Assembly: GCA_037962975.1 (NCBI GenBank)
Contig: CM075670.1
Coordinates: forward strand, 146,882,501-146,946,500
DNA length: 64,000 bases
Origin: Clitoria ternatea
Taxonomy: Eukaryota > Streptophyta > Magnoliopsida > Fabales > Fabaceae
Reading direction: 5' to 3'
Below are positions 35,625 through 46,689 of the stretch, in pieces. Position 1 is the first letter of the stretch. Each line of letters begins with the position of its first letter. Under the pieces are notes generated by a model. The model was not told the origin of the DNA. It searched no databases and worked only from the letters and a program-made list of their open reading frames with translations. The position numbers were made by a program, and so were the translations under genes.

Positions 35625-35644
35625 TGTCCCCAGTGGAGTCGTCA
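35625..35644 (-). other. Ogre primer-binding site (tRNA-Arg type)
   Basis: The minus strand reads TGACGACTCCACTGGGGACA, close to TGGCGACTCCACTGGGGA, the tRNA-Arg site known from Ogre elements. It lies two bases inside the 5' LTR. Confidence 0.9.
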
Positions 35645-35646
35645 TC

Positions 35647-38307
35647 TGTCGCGACCGGGGTCCCGGCGCACGACACGGACTGGTTAAAGACAATAAAAAT
35701 GAACAATGAAACTACATTGGAATGAGGCCCTTAGACATCCTAAAAAAAATAAAGGGTTCAGAGAGAAAAACCTTTAAATAGCATTGGTTTTTTTTTTAAA
35801 ATGAGATTCTGTTTAGTTCGAGAGTCGAATTACAGGAAGGGAAGGTATTAGCACCCCACACTGTCCGTCCTAAAACGGTTACCCAAATTGATCATGTATA
35901 ATTTTTTAGAAAAAATAATTATTAAATATTTCACTCTTCATAAAAAATGAGGACATTTTTTTTAAAAATATAAAACAAAATTAAATATAAAACACATCAC
36001 CTAAATTTTTATCATTTTTAGTTCAAAGAAAACAAAACAAACAAACAAGTGGTTAAAAGACAGTAAAATAAATAAAAAATGCAATGAGACGTCTCGTCTC
36101 CATTATTTTCTAATAAATAACAAAAATAATCCATTGATTTTATTGGGAAATATATGGTTCATAAAAAAATAAAAATAAATGAAAAGGTACAAAAAAGGAA
36201 TAGACATAAAAAGGAAAAAAGTGGAATTAAATACATCAATATGAAAATAAAGAAATATATACACTTAAGTAATTAAAATTAACAAATAAAACTTATTCAA
36301 TTACTTTTTGAAAAAAATAAGATTAATAAGATGTCTCATCTAAATTAATCTCATTCCAAGCTCAATAAATAAAATGGGTAATTATGTAAAAAAAATAATT
36401 CAAAAATTATCAAACAAAAAAAACAAATAATATATGGGTAGATTAGAGAAAAATGAAAAGATAAATAATAATAAGTAAATAATTATTTAAATGGTTATGT
36501 AAAAGATAATTTGAAAATTATTATATAGAAAATAAATAAGGTAATAAAATAAAGGATAAAAGAATAAAGTATAGAAAAATAAAATAAAAGTGAAAAAAAT
36601 AAAAAATAAAAGTAAAGATAGAAGCGTAAGAAAATAAATGAACAAATAAATAACTGCAGGAAAATAAAATAAAAAAATCCAATAAAACAAATAAATAAAA
36701 ATAAAAGTACAGAAAGATAAATAAATAAAGATAAAAGTACAGAAAAATAAATAAATAAAAATAAAAATGCATAAAAATAAATAAATGAAAATAATAATGT
36801 AGGAAAATAAATACATAAAAATAAATAAATAAAAATAAAAGGGCAGAAAAATAAATATATAAAAATAAAGGGGTAGAAAAATAAATAAATAAAAATAAAA
36901 AGGCAGAAAAATAAATACATAAAAATAAAGGGGAAGAAAAATAAATAAATAAAAATAAAGGGCAGAAAAATAAATAAGTAAAAATAAAAATACAAAAAAA
37001 AATAAATAAACTAATAATTATAGAAATATAAAGTGCGGAAAAAAAATGTAGGAAAATAAATTAACAAAAATAAAAGTGCAGAAAAGTAAATAAAAAAAAT
37101 AAAAGTGCAGAAAAGTAAATAAATATGAATAAAAGTACAAATAAATAAATAAATAAATAAAGATAAAATGGAAAAAAATAAATAAACAGATAAGTAACTG
37201 TAGAAAAATAGAGTGCGAGAAAATAAACTGCAGAAATATAAATAAAGAAAAATAAAAGTGTAGAAAAATAAATAACAAGTAAAGAAAGACAAATAAATAA
37301 AGATAAATAAATATTCTTCTATTAATAAAAAATATCTTAGTACAAAAATAATTAAAGAGGAACCAGAACGGAAGTCGGGAAATCAATTTCGTGTAGATTT
37401 CCTTTGTTTTTAACTTCGTTTGGACTCGATTCAAGGGTGTTTGGACACCAGTTACAACACTTAGACAGTATTTTGGATTACAAAGCTGACATATTAAGAC
37501 ATACTAGAGTAACACACTCACTCTCCTAACAACATTTCCATAACATAATTTTTAAAAGCAAAAACTTCTAAAAAATCTCACAAACATTTAACACTCTTTC
37601 ACCTCTTTTTTCTTCTTCCTCCTCCAAATACCTTAACATCACCTTCTATTTATAGAAGAAAATTGGCCTTGGATTTCTCATAAAATGACATCACTTTCTT
37701 ACTTTTCCAATTTGTCTAAATTTGATGTCAATTTCTCCAATTTTCTCCAATTATCCAACCAAACTGGGTCCCACTTCAAAATCCACCGAAAACCACTTTT
37801 CTTTTTTCCTTTTCTTTTTTTAATTCTAATTTTCATTTTTTATTTTTTGTGCCTATTTTGATTTTTTTGGGTTTTTTTAGCCTCTTTTTTTGGGCCCTTT
37901 TTTTTCTAATTTTCATTTTTTTGGCCATTTTTATTTTTTTTAAATTTTTTTAAAAATATGAATACAAATGAGTAATCACTTACTCTTATGCAAACATGAA
38001 TTATTTATTCCACATGTGACCATAAATAAAATATCCAATAAAGATAGACCACTACCCATGCTACAAGGAGCAAGAAGGTAGTCACCAAACATCGTTTCCC
38101 CTCCCTTATCCTTTCCTCTTCGCTTTGGCAATTGTTGGCCATTGCTTGAGAAAAATTGTGGAAGAAGGTTGATGAAAGGAGAAGTGTGGTAGGAAATGAG
38201 GAAAGATTGAGTATTTATAGAAATGGAGAAGGTTCCTATGCAATGGTCACTATGTAATTTTTTAATATTATTTTAAAAAAATTTCTTGACAAAAATAGGT
38301 GTTCACA
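35647..38307 (-). repeat. Ogre 5' LTR
   Basis: It starts TGTCGCGACCGG and ends GTTCACA, and pairs with 6714-9551. It contains the A-rich block 36540-37310 and a T-rich block near 37800-37960. The perfect GTGAC duplication flanks the outer end. Confidence 0.92.
36540..37310. repeat. A-rich AAATAAATAAA minisatellite in the Ogre 5' LTR
   Basis: The same unit types as in 7690-8530, with a different number and order of units. Long frames on the reverse strand are products of the repeat. Confidence 0.88.
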
Positions 38308-38312
38308 GTGAC
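38308..38312. repeat. Right target-site duplication of the Ogre (GTGAC)
   Basis: GTGAC follows the LTR end CA at 38306-38307 and equals the left copy at 6709-6713. Confidence 0.9.
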
Positions 38313-39173
38313 TAAGGAATAAAATGAACAAGTTCATAATATAGAGGTTAGATTGTATCTAAGTTCTTAAGCAATAAATCAACACCATAAGAAGTAAAGT
38401 TTAGTCGATTAAGAAAATGTAACTAAGGAAGAAGATTAGTTAATCAAGGGGAATAAAGAAAAAGGTACACAAAGATAAATAGTCATGAACCTAGAAAGAA
38501 CATCACTAAATTGAAAGTTACATAAAGAATTAAATTAAGTGACAATATGCCTTAAATAACGAACTAAAGTAAAGGAATGCTAATGAGGTGAACTAGATCA
38601 ACGGTAAATGTGAACGCTTACATCGATTCGTATGTATAAGTAAACTTCTAGTGACGATTAAATATGTGATGATTTATTAAGCTGCAGTAAATGGTCAATC
38701 ATAGGACAAATAAAATTTGGTTAGACAAAAGAATATAATTGTGAAAGTAATCTAGATGATGTAATGACAGATAATGAGAAAATAAAGAGGTTATAGAATT
38801 TAACAATCGTATGAAAATAAAATATCACTAAATCATTATTGGGATATAAAGAAATAGTGCCTCTTTTAGTGATCAAGGAAATAAGATTAATATTACAGTT
38901 CACCTAGATTAGAAAAAGGAAATAATCAATGAGGTTGCCTGACAATAATCAAGGAGTTTATAGTTGGACCTCAGGAAGTTGAATTAAGTAAGGAAATAAT
39001 CATACGCAAGTGAGCGGGGAATGCCTAATGAGCGGATGAATGAAAAATAGAGAGCACTGAACTAAATAGTATACCCTTAGTAATAACTTAAGTTACGGAA
39101 ATATCAATGACGTAAATTGTATAAATGGTTAGGATATAGTATAAACGCTTATGTCTAGTTAACCGAGGGTGTT
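38313..39173. other. Non-coding stretch, right flank of the Ogre
   Basis: A/T-rich, no supportable gene. It ends in GGGTGTTACA at 39173, which on the minus strand is TGTAACACCC, the usual start of a chromovirus-type LTR. The Athila-like gag frame begins directly after it. The stretch is probably the end of an old LTR that inserted into that gag, but its other end cannot be fixed. Confidence 0.55.
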
Positions 39174-40905
39174 ACATCAGAAAATGGAATGTTTATGTGT
39201 AACTGCTTAAAAATTTCAAGGAATCTTTTATACTCTCTTTCCTTAACCTTTCCTGGTGGTGCATGAGGGTAAGGTAGATCCTTGGCAGGAGGAGTCTGAC
39301 CTAAATACTGATTTTTTTGTTTTTTATTTTTTGATTTTTTTGTTTTTCATCATATTTTTCTTTTATTTCATTATTCTTTTTTTCTTCACTTTCTTCTTTT
39401 TCACTCTCTTTCTCTTTCTTTTCTTCTTCTTCTTTGTCATTTTTTTCTTTTTCTTCTTCTTTTTCACTTTCTTTACAATCATTTCCTACAACTTTACCAC
39501 TTCTTGTGTAAATAGCCTTACATTATTCTCTTGGATTCTAAGTGTTTGCAGAAAAACCAGAACTTTTCATGTCGGCTACTTCCTTTGCTAGCTGTCCTAA
39601 TTGCATATCCGACGCTTGACGTGCGGCTTCATTAGTTTGTATATATTGTAGCAATTGTTGGATAGATTTCTCTATCCTTGTCAGCCTTGATGCCTGATCA
39701 GATTATGGTTGTTGTTTGAATTGATTGTTAGGAGGTCTGTTGGAAGGTCCAACATATTGTCTCCAGCCAAAGTTATGATTCTTACATCCCTGTGGGTAAT
39801 TGTTAGCCAAAAGATTACCAAGATTAAAAGGTAAATTACATACAGGTATCCTTTGGTGAAGCAAAAAATTAGCTTGCTCTTGTTCATTTCCATCAGGTAC
39901 ACAGTAACCACATGGTTGTTCACCCATGCAATGAACACATTGTTTCAATTGAGCAGGGGGTGGTGATGACACTTGAGCAATTTGTAATTTCTCCAGTTGT
40001 TTGCTCATTGCTTTTATTTATTATGTCAGTAATTTTTGCTGAGCTAAAACTGTATCATTTACCCTCAATTCAAGCACACCTGGCCTCCTTGTTACATTAC
40101 CTCTTTCATGTTTCGCTTGTCGATCACTTGTGGACATGGATTCCATTATGGCAATTGCCTCTTCAACAGTTTTGTTCATTAATGAATCACTTGCACGTGC
40201 ATCTAACATCATCTTGAACTGAGGCAATAAACCATGATAAACGACTCTTACATTTCTAGCATCATACAAGTTATGGTTTGGACATTTTCTAAGAAGCGCT
40301 TTGAATCATTCACATGCTTCACCAAGTGATTCATCGTGATTTTGTGAAAAAAAGTGAATGGCTATCTTGGCTTTAAAATATTTAGAGGGAGAATAAAATC
40401 TTTCTAAAAATTTCCTCTCAACATCGGACTAGTTTACAAAATTACCGGGTATACAAGATTTAAACCATTCTTTTGCTTGCCCAACCAAAGAAAAAGGAAA
40501 TAATCTCATGTGAACAGATTCTTCTTGATTGGGTTCAAAACCAATTGTGCTACATAATTCATAAAAAACAGTTAAGTGTTCATACGATTCTTCATGATTT
40601 AGGCTAGCAAATTAATTGTTTTGAATTATATTTAGTGTGGCAGGTTTAATTTCCACTGCAGCGACAGGTCCTTGGAACATTCTCGAAACACGGGATGGTC
40701 CGTTGATAGTAGCAAACTGTCCTAATATCCTTCTTTGTTCAGTAGCCATATTAGATGTTTTAGAATTTTGAAAAGAAGATGAATTTGAAGAAGTAGTCTG
40801 TGTTTTGGATTTTAAAGCTTTGAGTCTTTTTATAAACTTTTCGATTTCAAGATCAAAGAAGATTCTCCTTGCAGAAGATCGAGTTTGCATAAACAAACTA
40901 TGCAA
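39174..40905 (-). pseudogene. Athila-like gag
   Basis: The start near 40905 leads into a basic helical stretch. The capsid part follows (AKEWFKSCIPGN near 40450, VVYHGLLPQFKMMLDA near 40220). The knuckle-like CVHCMGEQPCGYC lies near 39930-39895, GCKNHNFGWRQYVGPSN near 39760, and a K/E-rich stretch at 39480-39300. At 39240-39174 the typical FLEIFKQLHINIPF follows, and then the frame is cut off. CVHC, NFGW and the INIPF element are characteristic of Athila-type gag. Stops occur near 40612, 40430, 40310 and 40020. Pol is absent, lost beyond the junction. Confidence 0.85.
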
Positions 40906-41050
40906 AAGAAGTTAGTGTAAAAATAATAATTGAAGAAAAAGTAAATAAATGAATAGATAAGTAAAAAGTAAAATTGAAAATTTACATAGGTAAAAAGTAA
41001 GAAATTTTTTTACCATGGTAATTAAAAATCTACTGTTTTACTGAATCAAT

Positions 41051-41072
41051 TCAATCCCTGGTGACGACACCA
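41051..41072 (-). other. Degenerate primer-binding site of the Athila-like element
   Basis: The minus strand reads TGGTGTCGTCACCAGGGATT, which differs from the Athila tRNA-Asp type TGGCGCCGTTGCCGGGGAT by a handful of mostly C/T and G/A changes. It lies between gag and the LTR. Confidence 0.65.
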
Positions 41073-42561
41073 GAAAACTTATAGACCCAGAAATTGTGTT
41101 GGGCTTCTTTATTGGCAAGCGCACCAATTTATCATTGCAATTTTTGAAATAGATATCGTTCCCACAAGGATTGAATGTTTTCAACGTGAAATAGTAAATC
41201 TTATTTACTATGGTAAATGAATCAAAACTTATTAACAAAAGAATGATGTATACACATTTTGTACAATATTCACAGATTTAGAGATTGATTTATACATTGG
41301 GTGAAAGATTGTAAATTCTAAATTTACTAGAAATAACTTTGAGTAGCACTTCAGAACAAATCCAATACTTGAGATTGAAAACATAGATTAACAAACTATG
41401 TTGGAATTAGGATTCCCGCACTAAAACATAATGAAATAATCATAAACATGCATATTTAATCATCAAGTTTATGTTATTGTAGCTTAAAATCATTATACCC
41501 GATCCCTCGTGATATAAATGCTAAATAGTTACTGTAAAGTCTGATCCCTCAGATGGTTTCTCAGTAAAAACTTATTTTAAGTCTTGGCCTTAACACAACA
41601 ATAATTATAGACTCTATTCCTAGTAATTGGTATATTAAGGGTACTTCAACTTTTACTTTCGTTAAAATGGTTTAACACGTATGAAAATCATTCTCCCGTT
41701 TGAAGTTCTTACTAATAAAAGATTGAAATACTAACATAGTACTTGAATCATAAACATACAAAGGTCTTAATTACAACATTATATTCATAGATAGGTTCAC
41801 CAATTCCAACATAAAAAGATTAATTATACATGGTGAAAGTAAAAACACAACTTACAATTGATGACATCATAAGCACTTGATCACACTTCACAATACGGAA
41901 AGAACATGACACAACATAACACTCTCAAGTTATGAAAACTATTCTAGAATACTAACTCAAAAAAGACACTCTAAATTAGAGTAAATGAAGAGAAAAATAA
42001 AGAAAGGGATGATGAAAATGGGTGGAGAATGGCCTTATTTATAGGGCTGAGCAGAGGTCCTGACGCTACGCGTGAGGCTAGCGCTATGCGTCAGGCCTCT
42101 GACTCAGCCTCCATTAATTTGCATAATTCAGGCCATGATTAGGAATTTTTAATTGCTAATAATCTGTAGACATGTTCCCCATTTGTCCCCCATTGCATTT
42201 TGGTAGTTGCTGGAAGTGGATTAGCCATTATTTGGCTACTTGGCTGAGTGCAAGGCCACCTAGAAGTGGAGTCCACGTAGCTTCTGACGCTACACCTGGG
42301 TTTGACGTGTAGTGTCAGCACCAAAACCTTGACGCTATGCGTGGTGTTGATGCTACGCGTCAGCCCTTCAACTTTGTATAAATTTTTACTTCAATTCTTC
42401 CTCTTTTTACTAAGAAATACAAAAAGTAGGTCATAACAGCTGAGTTTTAATAATTTCCATTTATTTTAAATAAAACCTAAATTTATTAACATTTAAACTA
42501 ATTTTTATTATTTTTAGCACACTTTTAATTATAAAAATAACAGTAAATTTGAGGACTAACA
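41073..42561 (-). repeat. 5' LTR of the Athila-like element
   Basis: The outer end is clear: on the minus strand TGTTAGTCCTCAAATTT starts at 42561. The inner end near 41073 is degenerate. A TATA box (minus strand CTATAAATA, 42036-42044) and the phrase with GCAAGCGCACCAAT and CCCACAAGGATTG (41110-41175), which is common in Athila-type LTRs, support the call. It lies inside a Retand antisense-ORF fragment. Confidence 0.82.
42058..42366. repeat. TGACGCTACGCGTCA-type word array in U3 of the Athila-like LTR
   Basis: Three pairs of words occur at about 42059-42095, 42283-42318 and 42329-42364. Each pair starts with TGACGCTA and ends with GCGTCAG or GTGTCAG. In the middle pair TGACGCTACAC and GTGTAGTGTCA form an inverted repeat with one mismatch. 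The array begins about 15 bases upstream of the TATA box. Confidence 0.82.
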
Positions 42562-43252
42562 AGCCTCGCAAGATTTTTTGATGTCGGAAGCTTCAAGCAT
42601 GAGGTTGAGTTTGTAGATGGGTTTGGTAAGCATTGGGGGAGCAGGGCTTTATAGAGAAAATAGGGGGCAAGGCATGATGACGTTAGGGGAGTGCAAATTT
42701 TCATTGATTGGGAATTCCTAGCCGCCTTTGTTGGCTCGGTCTCTCTTAAAATCTGAGATTTTCTCAGTTATCGAAATAACTTTTTCCCTTTTTGAGCGCT
42801 AGTTACCTCGATCTGCTCCAGGGTCCTCTGCTTTTTAGTAGGCTTGGAGGAGGATGACTTTTGGCTCGCAGCTTCCTTTTGGCTTTTCCTATTCTTCTTC
42901 TTCTCATTCTCAGGCTATTTAGGATCGGCCTGGTTAGCCCTGTCGACCAAATGTATATCCCCACTTATACTGGAGGCAAGGGTGATTGTTTCAATTCGTG
43001 CCTTGATGACATTCCTCTTAGGTTGGATGTTGTTCTCTTCCCACGATGAATCATCCTGCGCCAGTAAAGATTTCAGATTTTTCATGGCTGGGCGTAGCTC
43101 TTTTATTTATTCTGCATTGGGAAACAAAAGAATATTAGTTCCAAACTTGGCATATAACAGTGCTCAAACAGTTAGGAGTAAAAATGAAGGAATTACTTAA
43201 GTATTCAGTACGCAGGGTCATCAACCCCAATGGGTATTTACAAGAAAATCTC
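42562..43252 (-). pseudogene. Fragment of a Retand antisense ORF region
   Basis: This stretch matches 57948-58612 in the complete Retand element, including GGTTGAGTTTGTAG and CATTCCTCTTAGGTTGGATGTTG, and aligns in the same orientation. The Athila-like LTR cuts it at the left and the match fades out at about 43250. It is a relic of another copy of that family. The plus-strand frame at 42844-43200 is the complementary strand of the antisense ORF. Confidence 0.75.
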
Positions 43253-44989
43253 CTATGGCATGCATAGCATATCTCATCATGTGATACTTAGATCTTGTAG
43301 GATCTTGAGAAAGAAATCTTACGTGGGTTGAATATGTGAGTGACTATGTGTGGTCGCGGTGCTTAACATGTGACATAATTGAGGATGTTGCAGGATCTTG
43401 AGAAAGAAACCTTACGTAGGTTGAATAATAGAGCAACTGTGCGTGGTTGTGATCATAAAAGTGATATGTGCACATGTAAAGGAAATTGAATTATTGAAAG
43501 TTGGACCAGTTACATATGCGTTGTTTTAATGGACAACATGTGCATTAGTTATAAAGTCATAGAATTTGGATTAAGATAACTAAAATGATTATGACTTATG
43601 GGTGACTTGAATTGAGAAATGATATTGGTGTTGCCTTGGCATGTGTACATGTGTAATTGATGCTAATTGTTTGGTGAGTTTAAATTGATTAATGAAGACA
43701 ATATCTCAAAATGGATCCTTATTATAAATGACGTGTGGAGTTGAGTGGTGAGTTTGGGTTTGTGTACTATGTTCATGTGAATGAGTGCTTGAAGGAAAAT
43801 GTGTATAGTTACCTTACCATGTGTATATGTTATCATGTTGATTTCAATTATACATCATTGAGAAAATATACTCACTCTCTATATTGTCCATTTTAGCCTT
43901 TATGTTTTAGGTTGGCTTGAGGAGTGAGGTCTTTTTGAAGAGGCGACATGGTGTGAAGAGGGTATGGTGGTTTACCTTGGCTGGTAAATTTTGGGTTAAA
44001 CGATTATGTTACTTTTGTAGGATTTCTTGTACATGGCATTATTTTGTATAGCTTGACTATTTGTTTAAATGCCTAAGTTTAAAATTGTTGAATTGAGGTT
44101 GCTAAATTCTTTGTTGACACAGTTGAGTTATTGAGATTGATTCATGATTTTCTTAGTCAGATAGAGGATAGTGATTGGACACTTATATTGTTACTTGGAC
44201 CTAGCAAAGAAGCTTTTGAGATTGTGATTATTATGAATGAAATGCTGAAATTGTATTATAACTTGGTGTATATCTGGTCGAAAGAGTTGTTGTGTGGTTT
44301 TATCCTTGGTTAGGGCCCTATAAAGAGGACTAGATAGTGAGGAGTAGAAAATGATGATTATTTAGCATGTGTGGATAAAGTTGACTCATAAATGGGTACT
44401 TGAAATGATCTTGTTAAATTTTTATATATGGATTATTAGACTTGAAGTTAGGTTAATGGGAATGTACCCTTGAGATTGAATAACTAAGGCTTAATATTAT
44501 TAGTAAAGGACTTAGTGCATGTCAATATAGTTTAGGCCACTTTAATTAGGCTGAAAGGGTTTACTTGACATCCCTAAATGATGATGGAACTAAATAGGCA
44601 ATTATCTAAATCATTCACTTTCTCATATCTTCATATATGGGATGGGTCTTTAATTAGATCTAGGGTAGTTGTTATATATTTTAATTTGCAATGTGCCTTA
44701 TCCAAGAATTAATCTAAACACAAAAATTTACCTTACTTTTTGTTAACTGCTTATCAATACGAATATTATCAAATAATGGATTTAGGGTGCCACACCATAA
44801 GTTTGGCTTTGTTCCTGACAACTTTTTCATTTTCGTCAAGCTTATTTATTAAGACCCATTTAGTCATTATTATGCTTTTATCTTTGGGTCTAGGAATAAG
44901 TTTCCAAACTTTATTTCTTCAACTGATTTAGCTTTTCCTGCATAGCTATAATCTAATATAGAACTTCTAAAACTTCCTCATTCGGTCAA
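43253..44989. other. Non-coding stretch with a 93-bp tandem duplication
   Basis: No gene can be supported. A phrase beginning TTGYAGGATCTTGAGAAAG occurs at 43295 and again at 43388, so a 93-bp unit is duplicated. The region 43850-44060 (ACTCACTCTCTATATTG, GAGGAGTGAGGTC) has the look of a chromovirus LTR, but I cannot set ends. Confidence 0.6.
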
Positions 44990-46649
44990 TTTTTGAGACA
45001 AGTGAGATTGAGGATTGATTGTGAGTTGGTGTGTAAATCCTGAGCCATCAACTTGATGTATATCTCTCAAAGGATTTATTCTTTTGGTAAGCACACCAAT
45101 CGTTAAATTTGTAATATATTTGATCGTCCCACAGGGATTGAGGTAATTACCGCAATCTTGGACTAGCACAAGCTGAACCAAAACACAAGAAGATAGAATT
45201 CATTCTATTTTTGTTGTTTTATACTTTTTATGTTTTTGTAATTTTAGCAAAAATAAAGGAGATGAAATGTGATTAGTAAAAGATAGGTTAGGATTACTTT
45301 AGCTTACAACTTCATCAAGGAACATGCAATTGAGGTTCAATCAAGCTTCAGATGCAAGAGGACAATTCATAGTTGGTTAATCCCTAATTCCTTAGGTGAC
45401 TAACACTAATTCCTAAGCATTAAACCCTAATCCCTTAGGTGTTCAGTGACAGAGAAATCTAATGCCAAATTGGGGATTAAACCCTAACTATTCACCTACT
45501 TACTAGGCCTGAATTAGTTAGGAAGCTAGAAGTTACCTAAGCCTCAACCATGATCCCTCACTGGTGAGATTCTTCATTTGGATCTGAATTTGTCAATTCA
45601 GTAGAGTAGATCCACTTCTCAGCTTGTTTTCCTCTTGCTTTAGAAGATAATTTGCTCAATGTAACTTCAAGATTCCATTGAAAGCTTCTGCAATCCCAAC
45701 CCTAGGGGTTTAGAAACCCATGGAAATGGATTCAGTCGAAGGAACGTGGAGAGACATGAATGAGAGAGTTTATAGAGAGAAAAGAATTAGAGAGAGATTA
45801 GAAATAAGAAAATGAATCATCTTACTTCTTCTGTGCGTTCCTCCTTGTTTACAAATATATATAGATAACTTAAAACTAACTAACTAACTCATAATTAATT
45901 ACAAAATAATAACTAATTAAGTAATTGATTACAAAGAAATGACTAATTATAAGGCATCAGTTAAATTACTCGTATACAAATATAATCAGTAACTAACAAA
46001 ATAATTAATGGGAAGTATTACAACACTTTATATTGAAAGAGAATGAGATATTGGCTAAACGAACTTCACGCTTAAGCGTGATCTATAGGCGCTTGAGCAT
46101 GGTAACAAACTTCACGCTTAAGCGTGGTCGTGTATGCTTGAGCGTGGCACATTACTTGATGCATGCTGTGACATTTACATGAATGCATGGTGGTTTCATG
46201 CTTGAGCGTGAAATATACAAGCTTGAGCGTGATGTCTTTAAATTACTAGATCTGCGCGTATATACACTGGGAGGCCAGCGTATTTACGCTGGGCTACTGA
46301 CTTGGAAATTTGCATGCAGGATGACTTTGCGCTTAAGAGTTATCGTGTCTACTTGAGCGTGATGCATAAATTCCTTGCTGGATCTACGCGTATGTACGCT
46401 GGGAGGCCAACATATGTACGCTGGATTTCCTGCACCTGATCTTACAAAATACAACAAATAAATACCTAGCATATGTACACTGGCTTTCTAGCGTATATAC
46501 GCTAGGTTAATAAATCTCTCAATAAACATATTTCTTTATTTACTTATCTTTTTAACCATTTTCTTGCACAATTTTAAACGTATTCAAATTAAATAATTAA
46601 AACAAGAAATAATGACAATTCATTAAATAATAATGCCAAACCTAACAAT
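44990..46649 (-). repeat. Second Athila-type LTR
   Basis: On the minus strand it starts TGTTAGGTTTGG at 46649. Near the other end it has GGTAAGCACACCAATCG and CCCACAGGGATTG (45088-45140), the same phrase as in the LTR at 41073-42561. A TATA-like run lies at about 45853-45865. The inner end is not exact. No coding sequence of the same element is next to it, so it may be a solo LTR or a fragment. Confidence 0.72.
46071..46510. repeat. ACGCTTAAGCGT and GCGTATATACGC word arrays in U3 of the second Athila-type LTR
   Basis: 46071-46235 holds CACGCTTAAGCGTG and CGCTTGAGCGTG words in pairs. 46255-46505 holds GCGTATATACGC, GCGTATTTACGCTGG and ATATGTACGCTGG words, again in pairs. The two arrays follow each other and lie about 210-640 bases upstream of the TATA-like run. 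Confidence 0.88.
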
Positions 46650-46689
46650 ATTTAATAGATTAAGTTAAATTAAAGATGAATTTATTAAG

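Larger units (their letters stand above)
6714..38307 (-). mobile_element. Ogre-type Ty3/gypsy retrotransposon containing nested insertions
   Basis: Read on the minus strand the order is: 5' LTR (35647-38307), tRNA-Arg-type primer site, extra ORF1, gag, protease, a spacer interrupted by another element, RT, RNase H, a second archaeal-type RNase H, integrase, a 3' UTR with tandem repeats, polypurine tract and 3' LTR (6714-9551). ORF1 upstream of gag, the second RNase H and the GACTCCACTGGGGA primer site are features of the Tat/Ogre lineage, best known from legumes. The flanks share GTGAC. Without the nested copia (15078-29822) the element is about 16.8 kb, a plausible Ogre size. All ORFs carry stops or frameshifts. 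Confidence 0.92.

Noticed and set aside
5676..39173. The sequence flanking the Ogre as a complete solo LTR (TGTCACA...TGTTACA)
   Set aside because: The flanking five bases GCGGA and TCAGA do not match well, and the left neighbour is not the Athila-like gag that lies on the right.
39256..39591. Phe-rich 111-residue plus-strand frame
   Set aside because: It is the complement of the Lys/Glu-rich part of the Athila-like gag.
42844..43200. Plus-strand frame similar to another at 58333-58569, suggesting a conserved protein
   Set aside because: Both are complementary to the Retand antisense ORF region, so the similarity follows from the DNA match.
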